Shown: positions 27,087 through 35,055 of the stretch, one piece after another
How the letters are laid out: each line of letters begins with the position of its first letter
How positions within the stretch are numbered: the first letter of the stretch is position 1
Source: Lachnospiraceae bacterium
GTDB lineage: Bacteria; Bacillota; Clostridia; Lachnospirales; Lachnospiraceae
Direction of reading: 5' to 3'
Length of the DNA stretch: 64,000 nt
NCBI GenBank assembly: GCA_021770245.1
Contig: JAETRI010000001.1
Coordinates: 151,386-215,385, forward strand
Program-made: the position numbers and the translations under genes
Notes under the pieces: model-generated
The model's database searches: none
The model's input: the letters and a program-made list of their open reading frames with translations, nothing else
Told to the model about the DNA's origin: nothing

Positions 27087-27129
27087 TCCTATACCCCTGC
27101 ATACCGCAAGCTTTGCTTGCGGTACTGCC
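27087..27129 (-). repeat. Family III palindromic leader, second copy
   Basis: On the minus strand a perfect 10-bp stem (plus 27102-27111 with 27115-27124) is followed by TATGCAGGGGTATAGGA and ATG 27086. Compared with 3125-3167 the unit is nearly identical, with a compensatory pair change in the stem (T-A to C-G) and the loop TTT replaced by AAA. Confidence 0.8.
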
Positions 27130-27146
27130 TTCCAGCAACCCGTCGC

Positions 27147-28067
27147 CTATTCCAGCACATCCCCGCACTTTAGCGTCACGGCACACTCAAAATCTTCGAT
27201 CAGGAGGGAGCCGTCCACCGTACGCACGATCAGCTTCCCATCGATACAATCGATCACCTCGCCCGGCGCATACGCAGAAAAATCCAGCATTTCGTCAAAG
27301 GGATGAGCGCTCCAAATGACCACCCGTTCTCCCCGACAGAAGGCGAAAGCCCCCGGAAAGGGCCGGGTCACCCCGCGGATCAGGTTATAGATATCCCTGG
27401 TTTTTCCGTGAAAATCGATCCTCCCGTCCGCAGCCGTCCGTTTCTCATACCAGCCGTCAAAATCCCGGGACTGCCTGCGGATCCGGATTTCCCCCTCCTG
27501 CCAGGCAGCAAGGAGCCGGGCGATCAGTCTTTTGGAGACCAGGATATTTTTGTACTGCAGCGTCCGGATGGTATCATGGGGATTGATGGAAAACATTTCG
27601 TTGGCAAAGACATTGGGGCTGTCGGCTGCCGCATCGTACTGAAACAGGTTCAGAATGAATCTGCCGTCCCCATTGATAATCGACCAGTTCAGAGGAGAAC
27701 GCCCCCTGCCATAGGGCAGATAGCCGCAGCTCCCATGGAAGCCGAAAACCCCCTGTTCAAAACGGTCAAGCACACTCTGGGGAATCAGCCGCTGCCATCC
27801 CATGGAGATCCCGATTTCAAACTGGTTTTCCTCAAAAAAACGAACCGTATCCTCATCCTTAAGCCCATAAGAACGTGTCTCATATACTTCGATCCCGTAC
27901 CGTTTTGTCAGATAACCGAGCCCCTTATACCCGGACACCTGATTGCCCGCCAACACGTCCGGGTGGATCGTCACCACCAGATCCACCGGACGGATCCTTT
28001 CCTGAATATAGACGGCGATCTCCGCGGTCGTATCCTTTACTCCGAACAGTACTAACCCATATCTCAA
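27147..28067 (-). CDS. Sugar N-formyltransferase (methionyl-tRNA formyltransferase fold)
   Basis: The protein has 306 residues if started at TTG 28067, which lies eight bases after a GGGAG ribosome site carried by a family I hairpin; an upstream start would read through the hairpin. The N-terminal Rossmann domain (LVLFGVKDTTAEIAVYI...) and the segment FGFHGSCGYLPYGRGRSPLNW match the formyl-folate site of Fmt/ArnA-type enzymes, where HPSLLP-x-RG is usual; the catalytic His is present. The C-terminal part (GKTRDIYNLIRGVTRPFPGAF, then a beta-rich stretch) resembles the Fmt C-domain. In a glycan locus the likely reaction is N-formylation of an amino sugar, for instance dTDP-Fuc4N made by the WecE-type enzyme at 45393. 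The substrate is inferred. Confidence 0.8.
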   Translation of the reverse strand: MRYGLVLFGVKDTTAEIAVYIQERIRPVDLVVTIHPDVLAGNQVSGYKGLGYLTKRYGIEVYETRSYGLKDEDTVRFFEENQFEIGISMGWQRLIPQSVLDRFEQGVFGFHGSCGYLPYGRGRSPLNWSIINGDGRFILNLFQYDAAADSPNVFANEMFSINPHDTIRTLQYKNILVSKRLIARLLAAWQEGEIRIRRQSRDFDGWYEKRTAADGRIDFHGKTRDIYNLIRGVTRPFPGAFAFCRGERVVIWSAHPFDEMLDFSAYAPGEVIDCIDGKLIVRTVDGSLLIEDFECAVTLKCGDVLE

Positions 28068-28075
28068 TTTTTCTG

Positions 28076-28177
28076 CTCCCGTCCGCGTGCATAGCACGCA
28101 TCCAAATCAGGGAGGTTGAAAGTGTTCTTCTTTCAACCTTGCTCCCGTCTGCGTGCGAAGCACGCATTCAAATCAGG
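28076..28177 (-). repeat. Two family I hairpin/ribosome-site elements around a third hairpin
   Basis: Each element reads, on the minus strand, CCTGATTTG, then a GCGTGC/GCACGC stem (loop TAT at 28091-28093, loop TTC at 28157-28159), then GGACGGGAG or AGACGGGAG. The upstream copy (28142-28177) provides the stop codon of the epimerase gene within its TGATTTGA; the downstream copy (28076-28112) provides the ribosome site of the formyltransferase gene. Between them is a 10-bp stem AGGTTGAAAG/CTTTCAACCT. Confidence 0.8.
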
Positions 28178-29145
28178 TTTTCCCGGTACCAGTCGATGGC
28201 GAGGCCGATTCCCGTGGCAAAGTCGTAATCCGGATCGTATCCCAGCATCCTGCGTGCCTTGCTGATATCGGCATTGGAGTCCCGCACGTCGCCCTTTCTG
28301 GGAGGCCCGAAATTGGGTTCTATCTCTTTGCCAAGGGCTCTGCAGAGATCATAATAAATATCAATCAGGAATTCGCGGCCGCCGGATCCGATATTGTAAG
28401 CTTCTCCCGCCGCATCTCCCGGCGCCAGGCAGGCCTTCAGATTGGCTTCGATCACGTTGTCAATGTAAGTGAAGTCCCGGGACTGCCTTCCGTCCCCGTT
28501 GATGGTGGGCACCTCGTCATGCAGAAGCTGCTTCAGGAATTTAGGGATTACCGCCGCATACATGCCGTCCGGGTTCTGTCTGCGCCCGAACACGTTAAAA
28601 TACCGCAGGCCGTAGGTATCCAGGCCGTATAACACCTTATATAAACGGCCGTATTCCTCGTTGGTACGCTTGGTTAACGCATAAGGGGAAAGTACCTCCC
28701 CCTCGATCCCCTCCTTTTTGGGGAGAGCCGGATGGTCGCCGTACACCGAAGAGCTGGAGGCGTAGACGAATTTCTTTACCCCGCATTCCCGGGCTGCCTC
28801 CATCATGTTCAGCGTTCCCATAATGTTGTTTTGCTCATAGAAAAGCGGCATCTCGATACTTCTGGGTACGCTCCCCCAGGCCGCCTGGTTCAGTACATAA
28901 TCCACGCCTTCGCAGGCCCTGCGGCAGGTATCCAGATCCTTGATGTCCCCCTTCAGGAAGGTATAGCCCGGCCTTCCCTGAAACATGTCCACATGCTCCC
29001 GTTTTCCCGTGGACAGATCATCCAGGCAGCGTACCTGATACCCCATGTCCAGGATCGCTTCGCACAGATTGGAACCGATGAAGCCCGCCCCTCCCGTCAC
29101 CAGGAAAACGCTGTCGCTGTCAAATTTCAAATCTTTAAAACCCAT
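28168..29145 (-). CDS. WbpP-like UDP-HexNAc 4-epimerase (SDR family)
   Basis: A 325-residue extended SDR. VTGGAGFIGSNL is the NAD-binding glycine motif, ASSSSVYG holds the catalytic Ser, and SPYALTKRTNE is the YxxxK pair. AAWGSVPRSIEMPLFYEQNN closely resembles the SVPRSI region of WbpP/TviC enzymes, which epimerise UDP-GlcNAc or UDP-GlcNAcA to the galacto form. It lies next to a WbpA/TviB-like dehydrogenase, as in WbpA-WbpP or TviB-TviC pairs. Start 29145 is chosen from the GAGAGG ribosome site and MGFKDLKFD. The last codons overlap a family I repeat. N-acetyl versus plain hexose specificity is inferred from the family. Confidence 0.87.
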   Translation of the reverse strand: MGFKDLKFDSDSVFLVTGGAGFIGSNLCEAILDMGYQVRCLDDLSTGKREHVDMFQGRPGYTFLKGDIKDLDTCRRACEGVDYVLNQAAWGSVPRSIEMPLFYEQNNIMGTLNMMEAARECGVKKFVYASSSSVYGDHPALPKKEGIEGEVLSPYALTKRTNEEYGRLYKVLYGLDTYGLRYFNVFGRRQNPDGMYAAVIPKFLKQLLHDEVPTINGDGRQSRDFTYIDNVIEANLKACLAPGDAAGEAYNIGSGGREFLIDIYYDLCRALGKEIEPNFGPPRKGDVRDSNADISKARRMLGYDPDYDFATGIGLAIDWYRENLI

Positions 29146-29175
29146 ATCGCCTCTCATTCCGCCGTCTTTGACGGC
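29146..29175 (-). promoter_or_regulatory. Family V hairpin/ribosome-site module before epimerase gene
   Basis: On the minus strand GCCGTC-AAA-GACGGC is followed by GGAATGAGAGGCGAT and ATG 29145. It has the same layout as the modules before 26238 and 37352. Confidence 0.55.
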
Positions 29176-29274
29176 ATTCCTTTCCTATCCTATCGGGCCG
29201 GCCGCTTTTAGCGTAAACCGCCGGAGGGCAGACGGCCGGATCTCTTTTTTTGTCCCGGCTTTGATCGATCCGGC

Positions 29275-30588
29275 CTACAGCCTCCAGTACAGATAGCCCG
29301 CCGCTTCATAATCCCGGCGGTTCAGAATTCCCTTGATATCCACCAGAACCCGCTTTGCATGGGCCGGATTGAAATATCCGCCGATTTCTTCCTCCGTCAT
29401 ATGTCCGAATTCCTCATGGGCGACCGCGATCACCAGGGCATCCACATCCTTCACCGCGCCCTTATCCGCAAGCCGGATCCCGTAAAGACGCCATGCTTCC
29501 TGCGCATCCGCCGTCTCGTCCACCACCACGGGCTCGATCCCGTATTCCCTCAGTTCCTTTATGATATCGATCACCTTGGTATTCCTGGTATCCGGACAGT
29601 TTTCCTTAAAGGTGAAGCCCAGGATAGCCACCCTGGCCGTTTTCACGGGGATGCTCGCCCGGATCAGGTTCTTCACCACATTTTCCGCCACGTATTTTCC
29701 CATATCGTCGTTGATCCGGCGCCCTGCCAGGATCACCTGGGAGTGGTATCCCATCTGCTCCGCCCGGTAGGTGAGGTAATAGGGATCCACGCCGATGCAG
29801 TGCCCTCCCACCAGGCCCGGGGAGAACGGCAGGAAATTCCATTTGGTGCCCGCCGCCTGCAGCACGGATTTGGTATCGATGCCCATCTTATTGAAAATAA
29901 TGGACAGCTCGTTCATGAACGCGATGTTGATATCCCTCTGGCTGTTTTCGATTACTTTGGCGGCTTCGGCCACCTTAATGGATTCCGCCCGATAGACGCC
30001 CGCTTCCACCACCAGTTCATATACCTTCGCAATGGTATCCAGCGTCTCTTCGTCCATACCGGATACGATTTTCACGATGGTTTCCAGACGGTGCACCTTA
30101 TCGCCCGGGTTGATCCGCTCCGGGGAATAGCCCACCTTGAAGTCCACTCCACACTTCAGGCCGGATTCCTTTTCCATGATGGGGACGCAGACCTCCTCCG
30201 TCACGCCCGGATAGACCGTGGACTCGAATACCACGATGCTCCCTTTGGTCAGATTACGTCCCACCGTGTGGCTCGCCCCTTCCACGGGCCTTAGATCCGG
30301 CGTACGGTCGTCATTCACCGGCGTGGGCACCGCCACGATGTGGAACTTTGCTTCCTGCAGCCTTTTTTCGTCGCAGGTAAATTCCACCTTGGCATTTTTG
30401 ATGACCTCGTCCCCCACCTCCCGGGTAGGGTCGATTCCCGACCGGTAAAGCTTCACCTTTTCCGCATTCAGATCATATCCGATCACCTTAATCTTTTTTC
30501 CGAAAGCCACCGCAATGGGCATACCCACATAGCCCAGGCCCACCAGGGAAAGCTTCTCCTGTCCGTTTACGATTTTTTCATAAAGTCC
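29275..30588 (-). CDS. WbpA/TviB-like UDP-HexNAc 6-dehydrogenase
   Basis: A 437-residue nucleotide-sugar dehydrogenase. The N-terminal NAD domain has [15 protein letters not shown], followed by AVPTPVNDD and [12 protein letters not shown]. The catalytic Cys is in [12 protein letters not shown], with the [17 protein letters not shown] helix before it. [17 protein letters not shown] is the C-terminal UDP-binding motif. The sequence type is that of UDP-N-acetylglucosamine/galactosamine 6-dehydrogenases rather than UDP-glucose dehydrogenases. With the adjacent WbpP-like epimerase it should make UDP-GalNAcA or UDP-GlcNAcA. The start at 30588 ([13 protein letters not shown], ribosome site GAGG) is preferred to 30624. 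Confidence 0.88.
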   Translation of the reverse strand, partial: GLYEKIVNGQEKLSLVGLGYVGMPIAVAFGKKIKVIGYDLNAEKVKLYRSGIDPTREVGDEVIKNAKVEFTCDEKRLQEAKFHIVAVPTPVNDDRTPDLRPVEGASHTVGRNLTKGSIVVFESTVYPGVTEEVCVPIMEKESGLKCGVDFKVGYSPERINPGDKVHRLETIVKIVSGMDEETLDTIAKVYELVVEAGVYRAESIKVAEAAKVIENSQRDINIAFMNELSIIFNKMGIDTKSVLQAAGTKWNFLPFSPGLVGGHCIGVDPYYLTYRAEQMGYHSQVILAGRRINDDMGKYVAENVVKNLIRASIPVKTARVAILGFTFKENCPDTRNTKVIDIIKELREYGIEPVVVDETADAQEAWRLYGIRLADKGAVKDVDALVIAVAHEEFGHMTEEEIGGYFNPAHAKRVLVDIKGILNRRDYEAAGYLYWRL

Positions 30589-30646
30589 CATTTCTACCTC
30601 TTTTCCCGGGCGGACCGGCCGCACCGTATCTTCATCGGTTTATTCC

Positions 30647-30766
30647 CGCGAGCAACGAGCCAAGTGACTGCTTGCAGGCATTTGGCGACTGCCGCGAGGG
30701 TCAAATACCCCGCCCCTTGGGGCGTTTCAGGTTTGACGCCCCGCTGCTTGCGGCGGGGTATTTGAC
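30647..30766. repeat. Large structured intergenic repeat with 15-bp terminal stem
   Basis: 30700-30714 pairs perfectly with 30752-30766 (GTCAAATACCCCGCC and its complement), enclosing a second GGGGCGT/ACGCCCC stem. Beside it, 30660-30685 forms a further imperfect hairpin (CCAAGTG...CATTTGG). The stop codon of the GT4 gene (30727-30729) is inside the large hairpin. The sequence resembles repeats I associate with Lachnospiraceae genomes, which I could not verify here. Confidence 0.75.
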
Positions 30767-31872
30767 TTCGCCTGTTGCTCCAGTTCTTCCATATAGGCCG
30801 CCACTACCAGCCGCCTGTCGAACCGTTCTTCCACGAACCGCCTGCCAGCCAGGCCCATCCTGCGGCGTTCTTCCCAGGGAAGGGCCAGAAAACGTTCCAG
30901 CGCTTCCACCAGGCCGTCCCCATCGCGGGGCGGGAATGCGAACCCTCCGATCCCGTCCTGAAAGGTGTCGAGACACCCCGTCACGGCGCTGGCCAGCACG
31001 GGCCTGGCCGAGGCGGCCGCCTCCAGCAGCACATTGGACATCCCTTCATGGTAGGAAGGATGCACCACGGCCTGGCAGCCCTTCAGAAAGGCCGGAACGT
31101 CGTCCCGGTATCCGTAGTATTCCAAACAGCCAAGTCCGGCCAGCCGCTGTACAAACGGTTCATAGTGTGCTCTGCTTTCCTCCTCATAGGCTCCCAGCAG
31201 CCGGAACACCGTATCCGGATGGCGCGCATGGACCCGCTCCGCCGCATACAGCAGCTCGTCGATCCCCTTATCCTTCATCAGCCTCATAACAGAGACAAAA
31301 ACCGTCTTTTCTCCGGCCCCCGGATATTCCTCCGCACAATGCTCCTGCAGGTTCACGCCGGAGCCCGGGATCACCCTGGCCTTTCCCGTTATGCAGCCCT
31401 TTCCCGTCAGGAAATCCCGGTTTCCTTCGTTTTGAAAGAAAACACAGGCCGCTTTCCTTAACGCAGCCCGGTACATCAGCAGAATCATCCTCTGCAGCGG
31501 CCCGTCATGCTCCAGGGTCGTCCCCAGGCCGGTGATATTGACCAGGCAGGGAATCCGCGCCATACCGGCCGCCAGAGCACCGTAAATATTCGGCTTTATG
31601 GTATAAGTGAAAACCGCCTTGGGGCGGTATTTCCTCATCAGCCTCCCATAAAACAGCAGCAGCTTCATATCCTTCCAGGGATTCATGCCGCGTCTCTCAA
31701 AGGATGTGGGGATGAGTTCGCAGCCCAGCGTCCCTATCCTGTCCGCATATCCGGTGTCAGGCACCGACACCAGCACCCGGTATCCCCGGGCGAGGAGCTC
31801 CGAGAGCACTTCCTTCCTGAAATCAAAAAGCCCTGAATCGCTGTTGGACAGAATCAATATGGTAGAAGCCAT
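30727..31872 (-). CDS. Family 4 glycosyltransferase (PglA-like group)
   Basis: A 381-residue GT-B enzyme. STILILSNSDSGLFDFRKEVL is the N-terminal strand, with TYTIKPNIYGALAAG and ITGLGTTLE typical of the GT4 group that includes PglA and WbnH-like enzymes adding a second sugar after the initiating HexNAc. The donor domain carries VSVMRLMKDKGIDELLYAA and PSYHEGMSNVLLEAAASARP with the Glu pair. It lies between the dehydrogenase gene and the ATP-grasp and initiating-transferase genes. The start at 31872 follows the GAAAGGA of a composite leader. The C-terminal residues are encoded inside a palindromic repeat and are probably not part of the fold. Confidence 0.85.
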   Translation of the reverse strand: MASTILILSNSDSGLFDFRKEVLSELLARGYRVLVSVPDTGYADRIGTLGCELIPTSFERRGMNPWKDMKLLLFYGRLMRKYRPKAVFTYTIKPNIYGALAAGMARIPCLVNITGLGTTLEHDGPLQRMILLMYRAALRKAACVFFQNEGNRDFLTGKGCITGKARVIPGSGVNLQEHCAEEYPGAGEKTVFVSVMRLMKDKGIDELLYAAERVHARHPDTVFRLLGAYEEESRAHYEPFVQRLAGLGCLEYYGYRDDVPAFLKGCQAVVHPSYHEGMSNVLLEAAASARPVLASAVTGCLDTFQDGIGGFAFPPRDGDGLVEALERFLALPWEERRRMGLAGRRFVEERFDRRLVVAAYMEELEQQAKSNTPPQAAGRQT

Positions 31873-31965
31873 AAAAATCCTTTCATGCCGCATCCTGTAC
31901 GGCAGCGCGGCGGGAAACCTCGAATGCGGTTTCTCCCCCGTGATTCTATTTGGGCCGTCTGCGGC
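31873..31965 (-). promoter_or_regulatory. Family II composite three-hairpin leader (copy before GT4 gene)
   Basis: Minus-strand order: GCCGCAGACGGCCCAAAT, AGAATCACG, a GAGAAACC/GGTTTC stem, then GCTGCCG-TACAGGA-TGCGGC, then ATGAAAGGAT and ATG 31872. Against the copy at 21205-21319 the first block is almost identical, while the second stem changes AAAT/ATTT to AAAC/GTTT on both sides, a compensatory change. Confidence 0.7.
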
Positions 31966-31982
31966 ACCGACAAACGTTACTT

Positions 31983-32948
31983 TTAAAGCTTCCTCGTCAT
32001 GATCTCGTTATATTTCATCATGCAGATCCCCTCTTCGTAAGCGCCGACGGCCTCCTCATTGGGCTGCCCCTCCAGATTTCTCAGGATCATGGCGGGCATG
32101 TTCACCCCGCACTCCCAGGCATGGGGATAGCCTCCCCCAAACCGTGGATTCACTTCCGAAATATAATATTCCCCGTCTACCCGGAAGATATCGATGTCAA
32201 TGATACCGCGAAAGCCCATGGTCTCCGCAAAGCTTCTGATCAGGCCGAACAGCCTTTCATCCTTGACCGACACGGATTTATCCGTCTCCCCGGCCCGCAT
32301 CCGTATTTTTTCCTTCAGGAAAATGGAAACCGTTTTTCCGGTGATCATATCGACATACACGTCCGCCCCGTATTCCGTGCCGTCCATGTATTCCTGAATC
32401 ATCATGTCCGGCTCCCGGCCACAGTAAAATTCCAGCTCTCCGGGCCCGTCCACCCTGCTGATACCCAGGCTGGCGCTGCCCTTGGCGGGCTTTACGAACA
32501 CGGGGTAGGTCATCTCCCCCCGCCTCACCGCCTCCCGGAATGCTTCTTTTTCCATGAAACATCGGCCCGTAGGGATGCCCAGCTCCCCCAGCTTCTCATA
32601 CATCCGGTATTTATCCAGACAGACGGCTACCGCCTCCGCAGGGGAGATGACCGGCGTGCTGCCTGCCGCCAGGAATTCTTCCCGGTGTTCTGCCAAAAGC
32701 GTCAGCTCCGGATCGATCAGGGAAAGGACGCCCGTAATCCGCTTTTTGCGGCAGATCTCCAAAATATACTCCACATAGCCCGGCTCCGTAATGCGGGGAA
32801 CCAGGATCGCTTCGTCCGCCTCATAGATCGCAGGCGCCAGGCTGCTGCAGTCCGTGGCATATACCTTCCCCCGTCCCGCCAGCTCTTTTCTGAAATATTG
32901 TACCACCTTGTTCCTGGTGCCAGCACTCAGGATCAGAATATTAGCCAT
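31983..32948 (-). CDS. ATP-grasp ligase (carbamoyl-phosphate-synthase-like fold)
   Basis: A 321-residue single-domain ATP-grasp protein. An N-terminal Rossmann-like part (MANILILSAGTRNKVVQYF) is followed by TYPVFVKPAKGSASLGISRV (ATP-binding Lys and glycine loop), MMIQEYMDGTEYGADVYVD, and FRVDGEYYISEVNPRFGGGYPH (metal-binding Glu and Asn). Such enzymes form an amide or ester with ATP. Directly downstream of the initiating transferase gene (8-bp overlap), it may attach an amino acid or carboxylate to a 4-amino sugar or to a uronic acid. The start may be 32948 or 32954. The substrate is unknown. Confidence 0.82.
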   Translation of the reverse strand: MANILILSAGTRNKVVQYFRKELAGRGKVYATDCSSLAPAIYEADEAILVPRITEPGYVEYILEICRKKRITGVLSLIDPELTLLAEHREEFLAAGSTPVISPAEAVAVCLDKYRMYEKLGELGIPTGRCFMEKEAFREAVRRGEMTYPVFVKPAKGSASLGISRVDGPGELEFYCGREPDMMIQEYMDGTEYGADVYVDMITGKTVSIFLKEKIRMRAGETDKSVSVKDERLFGLIRSFAETMGFRGIIDIDIFRVDGEYYISEVNPRFGGGYPHAWECGVNMPAMILRNLEGQPNEEAVGAYEEGICMMKYNEIMTRKL

Positions 32949-33591
32949 CCGCATTCTTCCTTTCCGCCGCTTCCTTCTTCTTCCTCCGGATCTCGGCCAG
33001 ATTCCCTTCCGACACGGAGGTATCCTCCGCCACCTCGTCCCGCTTAAACACCACGGATACCGTCATCCACAGGACCTTGAGATCCATAGCCAGGGAAAGA
33101 TGTTCCACATACTCCACATCCTTCGCAAGCCGCCTGTCCCAATCCAGATAATTCCGTCCGGATACCTGGGCCAGACCGGTTAAACCGGGGCGCACCGTAT
33201 GGCGCAGCCGTTCCCTTTCGGTATACCAGGGGAGATAGGATACCAGCAGGGGCCTGGGGCCGATGAGGCTCATGTCCCCCTTCCAGATGTTAAACAGCTC
33301 CGGAAGCTCGTCCAGGCTGGTGGAACGCAGGATGCGCCCGAACCTGGTGAGACGCACGGAATCGGGAAGCAGCTTCCCGTCCCCGTCCCGTCCGTCGGTC
33401 ATGGTGCGGAATTTGCATAGTGTAAAGATCCGTTCGTCCTTACCCGGCCTCTCCTGGCGAAACAGGACCGGGCTGCCCAGCTTGATCCGGACCAGCACGG
33501 CCAATACAAGAAGAACCGGGCTGAGCACCACAATGGCTGCCGATGACAGGATCAGATCCAGCAGCCGTTTCCCCGCTTTCCGATAAAACAT
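32941..33591 (-). CDS. PglC-like phosphoglycosyl transferase (initiating enzyme)
   Basis: A 216-residue monotopic phosphoglycosyl transferase. The N-terminal re-entrant helix (LLDLILSSAAIVVLSPVLL) is followed by FRQERPGKDERIFTLCKFRTM, the catalytic Asp-Glu pair in STSLDELPELFNI, and MSLIGPRPLL and RPGLTGLAQVSGRN, all family hallmarks. It lacks the extra N-terminal helices of WbaP, so it is of the short PglC/WecA-unrelated type. It transfers a sugar phosphate from a UDP-sugar, probably UDP-diNAcBac or a relative made by the PglF- and PglE-like enzymes next door, to undecaprenyl phosphate. Start 33591 has ribosome site GGAAGG; the longer frame is not supported. Confidence 0.92.
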   Translation of the reverse strand: MFYRKAGKRLLDLILSSAAIVVLSPVLLVLAVLVRIKLGSPVLFRQERPGKDERIFTLCKFRTMTDGRDGDGKLLPDSVRLTRFGRILRSTSLDELPELFNIWKGDMSLIGPRPLLVSYLPWYTERERLRHTVRPGLTGLAQVSGRNYLDWDRRLAKDVEYVEHLSLAMDLKVLWMTVSVVFKRDEVAEDTSVSEGNLAEIRRKKKEAAERKNADG

Positions 33592-33746
33592 ATCCCCTTC
33601 CCTTCCTCCGGAGCCCGCAAAGGCCGCCCGAACGGCCCTATCCGCGGACACGCGGCCTAAAGAACATTACCATCCTCATCCCTTCCCCCTGCCGGATAGC
33701 GGCCGAAAGATGCCGTCCGGTATAAGACAGGGCGGGAAAAGGGACG

Positions 33747-34872
33747 TTAAAACAGTCCCTTGATGATTCCGATGATCCGTTCCATGTCTTCCGGCGTATT
33801 TTTAATGTCGCTGGGGAGACAGACCCCTCTGCAAAAAATTTCTTCCCCCACGCTTCCCGTCTCCCTCCTGGCGATAAAATCCTCCTTTTCAAAGACGGGC
33901 TGTAAGTGCATGGGCTTCCAGATGGGTCTGGATTCGATATTTTCATCCGCCAGAGCATCCATCACCCGATCCGGGGTGACTCCGCTTGCCGGATCGATGG
34001 TGATGCAGGAAAGCCAGTTGTTGGCATCCCCGTCCGGATTCATGGGATTCATGGTGATGGCGTCTATCTCCGCAAAGGCCTCCCGATACTGCCTGTAGAT
34101 CTCCTTCTTCTTCGCCTTATGCTCCTCCATATGCAGAAGCTGCCCCCGGCCTATGCCGGCGAGCACGTTGGACATACGATAGTTAAATCCGATCTGGGAA
34201 TGCTGGTAATGCCTGGCAGGATCCCTGGCCTGGGTGGACAAAAACCTGGCCCTGTCCACGGCGGCCTCGTCCCCGGATACCAGCATGCCTCCCCCGGAGG
34301 TGGTGATAATCTTATTCCCGTTAAAGGAATAGATCCCAAAATGACCGAAGGTCCCCGTCATCTGCCCTTTGAAGGTGGAACCCAGGGATTCCGCCGCATC
34401 CTCTATCAGTGTTGCCCCCGCTTCTTCGCAGATGGCGCGGATCTCGTCGATCTTACCCGGGGTTCCGTAAAGATGGGCGCAGATCACCGCCCTGGCGTTC
34501 GGATACTTTTCGAATCCCTTTCGCAGGGCCGCCGGATCCATGTTCCAGGTCTCTTCCTCCGAGTCGATGAAAACCGGCGTTCCCTTTTCATAGCAGATGG
34601 GATTGCAGGTGGCCGAGAAGGTCAGATCGGAGGAAAAGACCACATCCCCGGGCCGGATCCCGCAAAGCCGCAGGGCCAAATGGATGGCCGCGGTCCCGGC
34701 GCTGAGGGCCGCCGCATAGCCGCAGCCCGTATATGCCGCCATCTCCTTCTCAAAAGCGTTCACATGAGGCCCCAGGGGCGCTACCCAGTTGGTCGCAAAG
34801 GCCTCCTCCACAAAGGCCTGCTCTTCCCCGTGCATCGTTGGGGAAGAAAGATAAATCCTCGCTTTTTCCATG
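33747..34872 (-). CDS. PglE-like UDP-4-keto-sugar aminotransferase (DegT/DnrJ family)
   Basis: A 374-residue PLP enzyme. RIYLSSPTMHGEEQAFVEEAF is the PglE/PseC-type start, and the PLP Lys is about residue 187 in FNGNKIITTSGGG, after EDAAESLGST. It should aminate the C4 keto group of a UDP-4-keto-6-deoxy-HexNAc made by the PglF-like dehydratase at 35448. The start at 34872 is set by the position of the predicted pseudoknot leader and its GGAG. A long gap (about 155 bp) after the gene before the PGT gene shows nothing clear. Sugar configuration cannot be told. Confidence 0.9.
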
Positions 34873-34952
34873 TTAATCTCCATTCCGGAGCGTTTACGCG
34901 ACGGGTCATGCCATCAAAGCTATTTGCGACGCTCCGGCGCAAATAGCCGTGC
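34873..34952 (-). promoter_or_regulatory. Family IV leader: hairpin with predicted pseudoknot, second copy
   Basis: The 9-bp stem is plus 34920-34928 with 34938-34946 and the loop, on the minus strand, is CCGGAGCGT. The complementary 9-mer ACGCTCCGG lies at plus 34885-34893, a perfect match, followed by AATGGAGATTAAC and ATG 34872. Upstream, 34953-35055 holds two further hairpins. The other copy is at 5827-5912. Confidence 0.65.
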
Positions 34953-35055
34953 CTTTCCGTAGCCTGCAGACGTAATTGCGCACATAATGCGCTATGCCGC
35001 AGGCACAAATCTGCGTTTGTGAAATCTCTGATTTTCCAAACCGGTCCTCCCTGCC

